Positions 9,941 to 18,736 of a DNA stretch of 64,000 bases are shown one piece after another. The stretch covers positions 1-64,000 of the forward strand of contig JACMMP010000010.1 of the NCBI GenBank assembly GCA_014378995.1, written 5' to 3'. Below the pieces are notes generated by a model that saw only the letters and a list, made by a program, of their open reading frames with translations, had not been told where the DNA came from and ran no database searches. The DNA is from Hyphomonadaceae bacterium. GTDB lineage: Bacteria; Pseudomonadota; Alphaproteobacteria; Caulobacterales; Aquidulcibacteraceae. Each line of letters opens with the position of its first letter. The first letter of the stretch is position 1. The position numbers and the translations under genes are program-made.

Positions 9941-12544
9941 TTAGCTCATCGCCTCTTCAATCAGCGCAGCGGCGTCGGCCAGTATCGCCTCCTCAGCTTC
10001 GCCCTTGATGCCGACGCGGCCCATCTCCAGCATCACCGGCGCGGCGAAGGGTGAGACGTGCGGCAGGTCGCGGTGCACGAGGCGCCCCTTCACGCGCCGC
10101 AGCAACGCGCCGACCCGCCGGATGTCGAGATAGCCTTCGCCCGCATCCGCAAACGCCGCCTGCATCAACAAATGATCCGGCTCGTATTGCTTCAGCACAT
10201 CGTAGATCAGATCAGCGGAAAACGTGACTTGGCGCCCGGTCTTTTTCTCGGCGCCAGGGAGCTTCCGATTGATCATGCCTGCGATGACGGCGCATTTGGA
10301 GAAGGTTGATTTCATCAACGTCGATTCCGCGAGCCAGGCTTCGAGATCGTCGCCCAGCATGTCCTCGTCAAACAGCGCGTTGAGATCGAGATCGCCCATG
10401 GGCTCCAGACCCCACACCGCCATCGCGTATTCGCTGGCGAGAAAGCCGAGCGGATTCTTGCCGGCGCGTTCGAGCCGGCGCGTGATCAGCATGCCGAGCG
10501 TCTGCTGCGCGAGGCGCCCGTCGAAGGGGTAGGCGACGAGGTAGTGTCTGTTGCCCCGCGGGAATGTCTCGATCAGCATTTCATCCGGCGCCGGCACAAT
10601 CGAGCGGCGCTTCTGCAGCTTGATCCATTCGCGCACTTGCGGCGGCAGTTTTTTCTGCTTCTTCGGCTCGTGCAGCATGTGACGGACGCGGTCGGCGAGA
10701 AACGTCGACAGCGGGAACTTGCCGCCGGCATAGGACGGCACGCTCGGATTCTCGGCGCCGGCCGCCGGCACAACCAGCGCATCGCTTTCACGCTGCGCGA
10801 TGACGCGCAGGATTTGACCGGCGAAAACGAAAGTGTCACCAGGCGTCAGCCCTTCGACAAACCATTCTTCGATCTGGCCAAGCCGGCGGCCAGCGATCAT
10901 CGGGCGGGCGCCGTCGCGCTTTGGCGTGCCAGGCCGTGGGCGCGCGCCGACATTGTATGCGAGGCGCACGTCGAGCATTTCGGACTCGATGATGGCGCCG
11001 ACATTCATGCGGTGCTGCTGCGCGACGCTAGCATTACGCGCACGCCAGAGATCAGTGTGCGGGTCCTGCACGATGCGGCGGTAGCGATCATAAGCGCGCA
11101 GCGCATAGCCGCCAGTGGCGACGAGATCGATGGCGCGATCGAACTGGTCTCGGGTGAGATCGGCGTAAGGCGCGGTGGAGGCCACCTCTTCGTAGAGTTG
11201 CTCCGCATCGAACGGCTCGCCGCAAGCGCAGCCCATGATGTGTTGCGCCAGGCAGTCGAGGCCGCCAATGCGGCGCTGTTCCCCGTCGAGTTCGCCGTCC
11301 ATCACCGCTTCCTGCGCGCAGCGGCATTCGAGCACTTCGAAACGATTGGACGGCGCCAGCAACGCTCGCGACGGCTCATCCAGCCGGTGGTTGGCGCGGC
11401 CGATTCGTTGGACGAGGCGCGAGCAGCCCTTGGGCGCGCCGATCTGGATGACGAGATCAACGTCGCCCCAGTCGATGCCGAGATCGAGCGTCGACGTGCA
11501 GACGACCGCGCGCAACTGCCCCGCCGCCATCGCTGCTTCAACCTTGCGCCGCTGCGCCACGTCGAGCGAGCCGTGATGCAGCGCGATCGGCAGTGCGTCT
11601 TCGTTGACGCGCCAAAGTTCTTGGAACGTCATCTCCGCTTGCGCGCGCGTGTTGACGAACACCAGCGCAAGCTTGGCGCGTTGGATGGCGGCATACACTT
11701 CCGGCATGGCGTGCCGCGCCGTGTGCCCCGCCCACGGAATGCGCGCATCGGAGTCGAGCACATCGATCACCGGCTGCGCGCCGGGTGGGGCATTCACGAC
11801 AATCTCCCCTCCCCCTTGCGGGGAGGGGTCGGGGGTGGGGGTATTGGCGCCTTTTTTTGCAAGTCCGGCGCTTGCACCCCCCTCCCTGCCCTCCCCCGCA
11901 AGGGGGGAGGGTTCAGAACCGCGCAACCACCGCACCAAGCCTTCTTCATCCGCCACCGTCGCGCTCAATCCCACGCGCCGATGCATCGGCGCCCAGCGCG
12001 CGAGGCGCGCCATAGCCAGCGCCAAGAGATCGCCGCGCTTCGTGGGCGCGAGCGCGTGGATTTCGTCGATGATGATGGCTTGCAGGTCTTCAAAGAAAAT
12101 ACGCGCGTGTTCTGACGCGATCAGCAGACAGAGTTGCTCGGGCGTGGTGAGCAGAATATCGGGCGGATGCGCGCGTTGGCGTTGGCGTTTGTGCGAGGGC
12201 GTGTCGCCGGTGCGGGTTTCGATGCGGACGCCGAGCTTCATCTCCTGTGCCGGGATTTCGAGATTGCGCGCAACGTCAGTGGTCAGCGCCTTCAGCGGCG
12301 AGATGTAGAGCGTGTGCAATTTGTGCGGACGGCGCGCGCCCTGATCGGCCAGCGGCGCAAGCTCGATCAAGCTCGGGAGAAAGCCGGCCAATGTCTTGCC
12401 GGCGCCGGTGGGGGCGATCAGCAAAGTCGACAGCCCCGCCTGCCCGCGCCGGATCAGCTCCAGCTGGTGCGCGCGCGGGGACCAGCCGCGGCTGGCGAAC
12501 CAGCCGGCGAAGGGCTCCGGCAGAATGGGCACGCGGGCGTCCAT
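9941..12544 (-). CDS. Ligase-associated DEXH-box helicase (Lhr-like)
   Basis: APTGAGKTLAGFLPSLIEL; DEIHAL; GLSATVAD; TSTLDLGIDWGDVDLVIQIGAPKGCSRLVQRIGRANHR; start MDARVPILPEPFAGWF at 12544. Confidence 0.93.
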   Translation of the reverse strand: MDARVPILPEPFAGWFASRGWSPRAHQLELIRRGQAGLSTLLIAPTGAGKTLAGFLPSLIELAPLADQGARRPHKLHTLYISPLKALTTDVARNLEIPAQEMKLGVRIETRTGDTPSHKRQRQRAHPPDILLTTPEQLCLLIASEHARIFFEDLQAIIIDEIHALAPTKRGDLLALAMARLARWAPMHRRVGLSATVADEEGLVRWLRGSEPSPLAGEGREGGASAGLAKKGANTPTPDPSPQGGGEIVVNAPPGAQPVIDVLDSDARIPWAGHTARHAMPEVYAAIQRAKLALVFVNTRAQAEMTFQELWRVNEDALPIALHHGSLDVAQRRKVEAAMAAGQLRAVVCTSTLDLGIDWGDVDLVIQIGAPKGCSRLVQRIGRANHRLDEPSRALLAPSNRFEVLECRCAQEAVMDGELDGEQRRIGGLDCLAQHIMGCACGEPFDAEQLYEEVASTAPYADLTRDQFDRAIDLVATGGYALRAYDRYRRIVQDPHTDLWRARNASVAQQHRMNVGAIIESEMLDVRLAYNVGARPRPGTPKRDGARPMIAGRRLGQIEEWFVEGLTPGDTFVFAGQILRVIAQRESDALVVPAAGAENPSVPSYAGGKFPLSTFLADRVRHMLHEPKKQKKLPPQVREWIKLQKRRSIVPAPDEMLIETFPRGNRHYLVAYPFDGRLAQQTLGMLITRRLERAGKNPLGFLASEYAMAVWGLEPMGDLDLNALFDEDMLGDDLEAWLAESTLMKSTFSKCAVIAGMINRKLPGAEKKTGRQVTFSADLIYDVLKQYEPDHLLMQAAFADAGEGYLDIRRVGALLRRVKGRLVHRDLPHVSPFAAPVMLEMGRVGIKGEAEEAILADAAALIEEAMS
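11801..11913. repeat. Inverted doublet of palindromic repeats located inside the helicase reading frame
   Basis: CTCCCCTCCCCCTTGCGGGGAGGGGTCGGGGGTGGGGG ... CACCCCCCTCCCTGCCCTCCCCCGCAAGGGGGGAGGG; the second unit is the approximate reverse complement of the first. Confidence 0.85.
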
Positions 12545-12700
12545 GACGCTTGATCCTAGCCTGAACGCCGCTTGTCGATGCCAATCACAAGCCGCCGCTC
12601 GCCAACGTGGCGGGCCATCGGGGCGTTTCAATGCGCTTACTGCTGTCGCCCCGCCGCCATCACGATTGAGACGAACCAGCCGGCGTGGCAGGATCGGCGT

Positions 12701-13366
12701 ATGTGGACACCGCGCCTGATTGTTTTCGCCGCAATATTGTCGCTCGCTTCGGCGGCGTCGAGCCAATCTGCGCCCACGGCGCTGACGCAGGCGGTGGCGC
12801 TGACGCAAGCGGCGAAGACGGCGTACGCGTTCGATGTCGAAATACAGGGCGCCGACCGAACGTGGCGCGCGCGCTTCGCTCCCGACGCCGATCCACGCCT
12901 GCGCCTGATCGAGCCACAACGCACGGAGCTGAGCGGCGACGAACGGCGCGCGTTCGATGCGTATGCCCGCGACATCGAAGGCGTCAGCTGGTGCGCCAGC
13001 GAAAACATGGGGCGTGTGGCGGACGTGCGGCTGCTGCGCGAGGACGCCACGAGCGCCACCTATGCATTTCAGCCAACGCCTGAAAGCGTGCGCGGCGAAC
13101 AGGCGCGCCGCTTCGCCGACCGCATGCGCGGCGAGTTTACGCTGAGCAAAGGGGCGGCCGACATCACCAGCCTGCGCATCTTCACGCCGGAAGCGTTCAG
13201 CCCGGCGCCGTTGGTGCAGGTGCGGCGAGTCAACATCGCCATCACCTGCCACCCGGCGCCGACCGGGCGGCGCTATGCAGCGGAAACAGTGAGCGATGTT
13301 TCGATCAGCGCCTTCGGCCAGGACATAAATCAGCGCACCGTGCAGCGGGCGCGCAACCTGCAATGA
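12701..13366 (+). CDS. Hypothetical secreted protein
   Basis: MWTPRLIVFAAILSLASAASSQS signal peptide; start moved to internal ATG. Confidence 0.7.
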   Translation: MWTPRLIVFAAILSLASAASSQSAPTALTQAVALTQAAKTAYAFDVEIQGADRTWRARFAPDADPRLRLIEPQRTELSGDERRAFDAYARDIEGVSWCASENMGRVADVRLLREDATSATYAFQPTPESVRGEQARRFADRMRGEFTLSKGAADITSLRIFTPEAFSPAPLVQVRRVNIAITCHPAPTGRRYAAETVSDVSISAFGQDINQRTVQRARNLQ

Positions 13367-14064
13367 GCTATCGTTCGCTCGACCCCGCCCACATCGTCAA
13401 AACCATCGAGCGCCTGCAGGAGCGCATCGATAGCCGCTTTCCGAACGCGGGCCTTGGCCGGGTATGTGGTGAGCTGCTGGCGACGGCGCATATCGCAATC
13501 GGCAAGGCGGCTCAGCTCTCGGAGCGCAATTGGCCTCTGCGCATTGCGATTGGGCTCATTCTTCTGCTCGGACTTGCCGCTCAAGTCGCCGCCGCGCAGT
13601 TTCTGAACTTTGACGGCATGGAGGCCAATGTCGGTGTGCTGCAGAGCCTGGAAGCGGCCGTGAACCTGCTGATCCTGTTTGGCGGCGCAGCTTGGTTTCT
13701 GTTGACTCTGGAGGAGCGCCTCAAACGCCAGCGCGCCCTGGACGCCCTGCACGAACTCCGCTCCCTCGCGCACGTGATCGACATGCATCAACTCACCAAG
13801 GACCCGACTGTCGTTTTAGAATCGCAGCGGACACCGGCGTCGCCCGAGCGATCAATGACGCCGTTCGAACTCACGCGGTATCTGGATTATTGCGCCGAGA
13901 TGCTGTCCGTCACCGGCAAGCTCGCGGCATTGTTCGCCGACCGCGTGCGCGACAGCGTGGTTATCGAGGCCGTCAACGACATCGAAACGCTGACCAACGG
14001 GCTTGGCCGCAAAATTTGGCAGAAAATCACCATCGTCGGCGCGCTGGAGCAGAGCGGGCATTAA
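13363..14064 (+). CDS. Hypothetical membrane protein with two TM segments
   Basis: WPLRIAIGLILLLGLAAQVAAAQFL and NLLILFGGAAWFLLTLEERL; 4-bp overlap with the preceding gene. Confidence 0.7.
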   Translation: MSYRSLDPAHIVKTIERLQERIDSRFPNAGLGRVCGELLATAHIAIGKAAQLSERNWPLRIAIGLILLLGLAAQVAAAQFLNFDGMEANVGVLQSLEAAVNLLILFGGAAWFLLTLEERLKRQRALDALHELRSLAHVIDMHQLTKDPTVVLESQRTPASPERSMTPFELTRYLDYCAEMLSVTGKLAALFADRVRDSVVIEAVNDIETLTNGLGRKIWQKITIVGALEQSGH

Positions 14065-14143
14065 GGATTTAGCAAGCCAGGAACAGCACTTCCTAAAGCA
14101 ATCCCGCCTAGGCTGAGGGGCTGTCTGGGGTGCGTGCGCGATC

Positions 14144-15037
14144 ATGAGCGGCGACGAATTCGATCCGTCCGGATTGACCGCGCTTGTCGTGGACGACAAC
14201 CATTTCGAGCGCGGCATCTCGCTCGATCAGTTGCGCAGCATGGGCTTTCGCCGCGTCCTGGGCGCCGCCAACACCATGGAAGGGTGGGAGTCGCTAAAAA
14301 AGGCGAACCCGCACATCATTCTGCTCGAATGGTTTAACGTGGCAGGCGACGGGCTCGATTTCGTCCGCCGCATCCGCCAGAGCGAAGACGCCCCGAACCG
14401 CGCCGCGTCCATTTTCATGCTCACGTCGCGCGGCGCGTTGGCGGACGTCGAGACTGCGCGCCGCGCCGGCGTGGACGGCTATCTCCGCAAGCCCATTTCG
14501 GCGCTGGCGCTGCAGCAGCGCGTGCGCACTGTTCTGGCCAACCCACAGCCGTTCGTCGCGACGCCAAGCTATGTCGGCCCGTGCCGGCGCAGACGCCGGG
14601 ACGATCTCAATTATTTAGGCCCACGCCGCCGGCTGAATGACGCAGCCGATGTCGGCGCGGACGAAACGGAGATCGAAGTGAAGGCGCATCTCGCGCGCGC
14701 CAGCGTCGCCGCGCTCGAGGCGCACGCGCGCACACTCACCGCGGGCAACGCCAAGGCCGCACGGCATGTGTTCAAGGCGGCGCAAGAATTGATCGATGTC
14801 GCCGAGCAGATCGGCGATGCAACGCTCGCGTTCGGCGCGCGCGAGATGGCGCGCTACCTGCAAGCACAAGGCGCAACCGAGCGCCTCGATCCCGAAGTGG
14901 TGCGCACACACGTTGCGGCGCTGCATCAGCTCGCGCACCTGCCGCATGCTCTGGGCGACGAGCGCGAAGCGGTCGCACAGAGCTTGAAGCGCATGGTCGA
15001 CAAAAAACTGCGCCAGCTGACCAGCGACGCGGCTTAA
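14144..15037 (+). CDS. Response regulator (REC domain) without a recognised DNA-binding output domain
   Basis: LTALVVDDNHFERGISLDQLRSMGF; GVDGYLRKPISALALQQRV; C-terminal half lacks HTH. Confidence 0.8.
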   Translation: MSGDEFDPSGLTALVVDDNHFERGISLDQLRSMGFRRVLGAANTMEGWESLKKANPHIILLEWFNVAGDGLDFVRRIRQSEDAPNRAASIFMLTSRGALADVETARRAGVDGYLRKPISALALQQRVRTVLANPQPFVATPSYVGPCRRRRRDDLNYLGPRRRLNDAADVGADETEIEVKAHLARASVAALEAHARTLTAGNAKAARHVFKAAQELIDVAEQIGDATLAFGAREMARYLQAQGATERLDPEVVRTHVAALHQLAHLPHALGDEREAVAQSLKRMVDKKLRQLTSDAA

Positions 15038-16416
15038 TCAGCGCGCTGCGCCGGCGGCTTCACGAACAGCAACAGCACAAAGCCCGCGACAAGCAGGATT
15101 GCGATCGAGGCAAAGCCAACGCGCTGGCTTTGATATGTGGAGGTGAAATACTCCACCAGCAGCGGCCCGAGCCACACCGTGGCGGAACCGGCCAGCGCGT
15201 AGAGCCCAAACAGCTCCCCTTCCATGCCGGGCGGCGCGAGCCGCGCCATCAACGTGCGGCTCGATGCATAAGCCGCGGTGATGGAAATGGCGATGATGAT
15301 CGCAAATCCCATGTAGCCTAGCTCCGGCGCTGTGCGGAAAATTGGCCCCTCCCAGATCAACGCTTCGGGATCGACGGGGATAAAGAAGAGCATCGACGAC
15401 GGCGCCATCGACACCATGGCGATGAGGCAGAGAAACGTGACGCCGACTTCCAGCGTCACCGCCCGCTTCGGCCCGACATTGGAATCGAGCCAGCCGCCGA
15501 CAAAACCGCCGAACACGGCGAAGGTGGTCAAGATCACGCCGAACGCGAGCATCTCGATCAGGCCCCATCCCATCACGCCGGCGGCGTAAATGCCGCTGAC
15601 GATGAGGATCGCCGTCTTGCCGTCGGCATAAAGCATACGCGCGAGAAGAAAGAGCGCGACGTTGCGATAGTCCCGCAGCTTGCGGATGGTGCGCATCACA
15701 TTGCCGACACCGCGCCGTGCGGCATCGATGAAGCGCTCGCCGGTGGTGTCGAGGTCGCGTGTGTAGAGGAAGATTGGCGCCGCAAACACCAAGAGCCACA
15801 GCGCACAGATGATAGCGACGACGCGGCTGGGCTCGTGCGCGGCCGGATCGAGGCCAAACAGCGGGGTGTCAGCGACGAACGGCCAGTCCACCTGCCCCGG
15901 CAACGCGATCGTCACCAGCACGAACACGAGCAGCAGCACAGATGCAAGATTACCGAGCGCGAGGCCGAGGCCCGAGACATAGGGCAACACATCGTGATGT
16001 GCGGCGCGCGTGATCATGGAATTGTGCAGCACCTCGGAATAGGCAAAGGCGATGCCAGCGACGATCACAGCCGCCCCCACGCCCCAAAGCGGCAGGCCGG
16101 CTCCGCCCGGCATCGCCCAATATTGCGCGAAGACGCCTGCGGCCAGCACGAGCGTCACGACGGCCAGCATCGGTTTGCGCCGGCCCATGCGATCTGTCGC
16201 GGCGCCGAGGAAAGGCGCCGTGAACGCGACGAACAAGCCGGAAATCTTGTGCCAGCCGGTGACCATCGCTTGGCCTTGCACTGGATCGCCTACAACCACT
16301 GTCGAGATGTACGGACCCAGCACGTAGATGACGCAGAGCAGCACGTACGGATTGCGCGCCCATTCGTAGAGCGCCCAACTCCAGGCGCCGCGATCGATGG
16401 AGGCGGCGGCGGGCAG
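15034..16416 (-). CDS. MFS transporter (UMF1-like); non-canonical CTG start proposed
   Basis: RGAWSWALYEWARNPYVLLCVIYVLGPYIST...; the ORF-track start (GTG, 16344) removes the conserved WSWALYEWARN motif; CTG at 16416 has AAGGGA upstream. Confidence 0.8.
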   Translation of the reverse strand: MPAAASIDRGAWSWALYEWARNPYVLLCVIYVLGPYISTVVVGDPVQGQAMVTGWHKISGLFVAFTAPFLGAATDRMGRRKPMLAVVTLVLAAGVFAQYWAMPGGAGLPLWGVGAAVIVAGIAFAYSEVLHNSMITRAAHHDVLPYVSGLGLALGNLASVLLLVFVLVTIALPGQVDWPFVADTPLFGLDPAAHEPSRVVAIICALWLLVFAAPIFLYTRDLDTTGERFIDAARRGVGNVMRTIRKLRDYRNVALFLLARMLYADGKTAILIVSGIYAAGVMGWGLIEMLAFGVILTTFAVFGGFVGGWLDSNVGPKRAVTLEVGVTFLCLIAMVSMAPSSMLFFIPVDPEALIWEGPIFRTAPELGYMGFAIIIAISITAAYASSRTLMARLAPPGMEGELFGLYALAGSATVWLGPLLVEYFTSTYQSQRVGFASIAILLVAGFVLLLFVKPPAQRAD

Positions 16417-17451
16417 CTAGCGATTTCCCTTCAGCGCGACGGCGGTTTCGCTGGCGATACGGCGATTGGCGGCTTCGGCCGCCGGCGAAGCGGCCGGGAA
16501 CGCGACGAAGCCGTGCGGCAGCGATTCAAAGCAATGGTACGAGGTTTTCACCCCCGCCTCCTTCAGCCGGTCAGCGTATTGGGCGCCCTGGTCGAGTAGC
16601 ATGTCGAAGCCAGCGGTGTAGACGAGCGCCGGCGCCAGGCCGCGCAAATCGTGCGCGCGCAGCGGCGAGATGCGCGGATCGCTTGGATCGGCCTTCTCGG
16701 GCAGATATTGCTTCATGAAATAATCGACCGTTTCGGCTGTGAGCGGCCAAGCGTCGGCGAAGTCGTTCATCGAGGGGGTTTCGGAAGTGAAATCGACGCC
16801 CGGATAGATGAGCAGCTGCAGCACTGGCGGCTTCGTCTTGCGAAATTCTTGCGCGATGATCGCCGCGAAATTTCCGCCCATCGAGTCGCCGCCGACCGCG
16901 GCCCTGCCGACTGGCGCGCCAAATCGCGCGGCGTTGTCGACGGCCCACTGATAGGCCGCGATGCAGTCTTCGAGGCCGACCGGGAATTTGTATTCAGGCG
17001 CCAAGCGGTAATCGACCGACATTACCGGCGCGCCGGCTTCCTTCGCGACCATACTGCAGAAGCGGTGGCAGGTATCGAGCGAGCCGATCACGCCGCCACC
17101 GAAGTGGAAGTAGACCAGCATCGCCGCCGAATTGTCTCTCACGGTCGGCAAATAGAGTCGCGTCGGCACAGAATGGCTGCGCCCGGTGACGTATTGCTTC
17201 TCGACGCGAACGCCGCTGACCGCCTTGCCGCCGAACAGCTCCGAGCCCGCCTCAGTCTGCTCGCGCAGTTTGTCGACTGTCATCCGGTCCCACGATACCG
17301 CGCGTTGACGCGCTTGGGCTTCCACGAATTGGAAGCGTGGGTCGAGCGTCATGCCGCGCACGGTGCGCGCTTCGCCGCCGGACGCTTTGACCAGCGCCTC
17401 GTTGGAACGCGACAAAGCAAAGTGGACAAGCGCCTTGCGCAGCCAGGACAA
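16417..17451 (-). CDS. Alpha/beta hydrolase (HSL-type carboxylesterase)
   Basis: MLVYFHFGGGVIGSLDTCHRFCSMVAKEAGAPVMSVDYRLAPEYKFP; GGDSMGGNFAA; TTG start with AAGGAG SD. Confidence 0.9.
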   Translation of the reverse strand: MSWLRKALVHFALSRSNEALVKASGGEARTVRGMTLDPRFQFVEAQARQRAVSWDRMTVDKLREQTEAGSELFGGKAVSGVRVEKQYVTGRSHSVPTRLYLPTVRDNSAAMLVYFHFGGGVIGSLDTCHRFCSMVAKEAGAPVMSVDYRLAPEYKFPVGLEDCIAAYQWAVDNAARFGAPVGRAAVGGDSMGGNFAAIIAQEFRKTKPPVLQLLIYPGVDFTSETPSMNDFADAWPLTAETVDYFMKQYLPEKADPSDPRISPLRAHDLRGLAPALVYTAGFDMLLDQGAQYADRLKEAGVKTSYHCFESLPHGFVAFPAASPAAEAANRRIASETAVALKGNR

Positions 17452-17469
17452 GTCTTACATCTCCTTGGA

Positions 17470-18087
17470 TCAGCCTTGGCGCGGCGCGCCCTCGAGGCCT
17501 TTTAGAATAAGTCCAGTCGCGAAATTCGCAGCCGCGTCGATGTCCGGCGGCGAACGGCGCAACATCGCCGAGCCCACCTCTTGCGCGATGCCGATGCAGG
17601 CGCAAGCAAGATAATCGGCATCAACGCGCGGCGCATCGCCATGGGCGATGGCGTCTTCAAGGCTTTGACGCACTTCCTGGTACACCGCCATCATCTCGGG
17701 TATGTCCATGCGCACGTGCGGGCGGCGCTGATCGATCGGCAATCCGTCAGGTTGGTGGTCCTCAACGATGAAGCGGAAGTAAGCGACGAAGGCGCTGAGC
17801 AAGTAATCGTCGAACGAACTGGCGTGTTCGCGCGCATGACGCAGGATCGGCCGGAACCGCCGGGCGCCGTCATCGGCCAGCGCTTCGAACACTTCCTCTT
17901 TGGAGCGGAAGTAATTGTAGAACGTCCCAGACGCGAGATCGGTGCCGCGGATGATGTCGCGCACCGTGGCCGCCTCGTAGCCCAATTGAGCAAATACGCG
18001 CCGCGCAGCGACGAGAATGGCCTGACGATTGGCCACCTTCGTTCGCTCACGCTTGCCGGTCGGCTCCGCAAAGGCGGTCTCGTTCAT
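17470..18087 (-). CDS. TetR/AcrR family transcriptional regulator
   Basis: AILVAARRVFAQLGYEAATVRDIIRGTDLASGTFYNYFRSKEEVFEAL. Confidence 0.92.
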   Translation of the reverse strand: MNETAFAEPTGKRERTKVANRQAILVAARRVFAQLGYEAATVRDIIRGTDLASGTFYNYFRSKEEVFEALADDGARRFRPILRHAREHASSFDDYLLSAFVAYFRFIVEDHQPDGLPIDQRRPHVRMDIPEMMAVYQEVRQSLEDAIAHGDAPRVDADYLACACIGIAQEVGSAMLRRSPPDIDAAANFATGLILKGLEGAPRQG

Positions 18088-18131
18088 CTGGTTCCCTCGA
18101 GGCAGGAGGCCAGTCATAGCGGCACAAGAAT

Positions 18132-18145
18132 GACACGCCGTCAAT
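18132..18145. promoter_or_regulatory. Candidate operator GACACGCCGTCAAT (TGAC-N5-GTCA half sites)
   Basis: Between divergent TetR and thioesterase genes; identical 14-mer also occurs at 545-558 upstream of etfB. Confidence 0.4.
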
Positions 18146-18189
18146 TTCTATACTTGGCCAGCCGCGTCCGGCGCTGCTAGCGAGGGAGC

Positions 18190-18693
18190 ATGAGCGAGGA
18201 AACGCCCGCGCCCTCCGTCCCGTACGCCGCCAGCGACGATCCGCTGGAGCGGGTGCGTGCGATGATCCGGTTTACGCCGCAAGCCAAGGCCATCGGCCTC
18301 GAAGTGACGCGGATTGAACCGGCCAGGGTATGGGGGCGTGTTCCCTACCGGCCGGACCTGATCGGCGATCCAGAGAGCGGCGTCATCGCCGGCGGTGTCA
18401 TCACCACCTTCCTCGACACAATTTGCGGCACCGCCGCGGTGGCGGCGATGGAGCATCCGACCACCGTGGCCACAATCGATCTGCGCATCGATTACATGCG
18501 CGCTGCGGAGCCAGGGCGCGACGTGCTGGCCGAGGCGCATTGCTACAAGCTTGGCCGCTCGATCGCGTTCGTGCGCGCTGTCGCTTACGAGGACACGTCC
18601 GACAATCCGATCGCGCATGTGGCCTGCGCCTTCATGATCAATTCGAGCGAAGGGCGGAAGATGTACGCGAACATGCGGAAGAAGAAATCGTGA
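18190..18693 (+). CDS. PaaI-family hotdog thioesterase
   Basis: VIAGGVITTFLDTICGTAAVAAMEHPTTVATIDLRIDYMRAAEPGRDVLAEAHCYKLGRSIAFVRAVAYED. Confidence 0.88.
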   Translation: MSEETPAPSVPYAASDDPLERVRAMIRFTPQAKAIGLEVTRIEPARVWGRVPYRPDLIGDPESGVIAGGVITTFLDTICGTAAVAAMEHPTTVATIDLRIDYMRAAEPGRDVLAEAHCYKLGRSIAFVRAVAYEDTSDNPIAHVACAFMINSSEGRKMYANMRKKKS

Positions 18694-18736
18694 GCTTCAC
18701 CCCGCCCCTGCCCCCTTCCTTCAAAGCGAGGGGGAA

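Noticed and set aside
10544-12115. 523-aa plus-strand ORF opposite the helicase
   Set aside because: Antisense shadow ORF; the Lhr helicase motifs are on the minus strand.
12545-13363. N-terminal extension of the 1140-aa helicase ORF
   Set aside because: Upstream part overlaps the divergent secreted-protein gene and is low-complexity R/A; helicase start assigned at MDARVPILPEP (12544).
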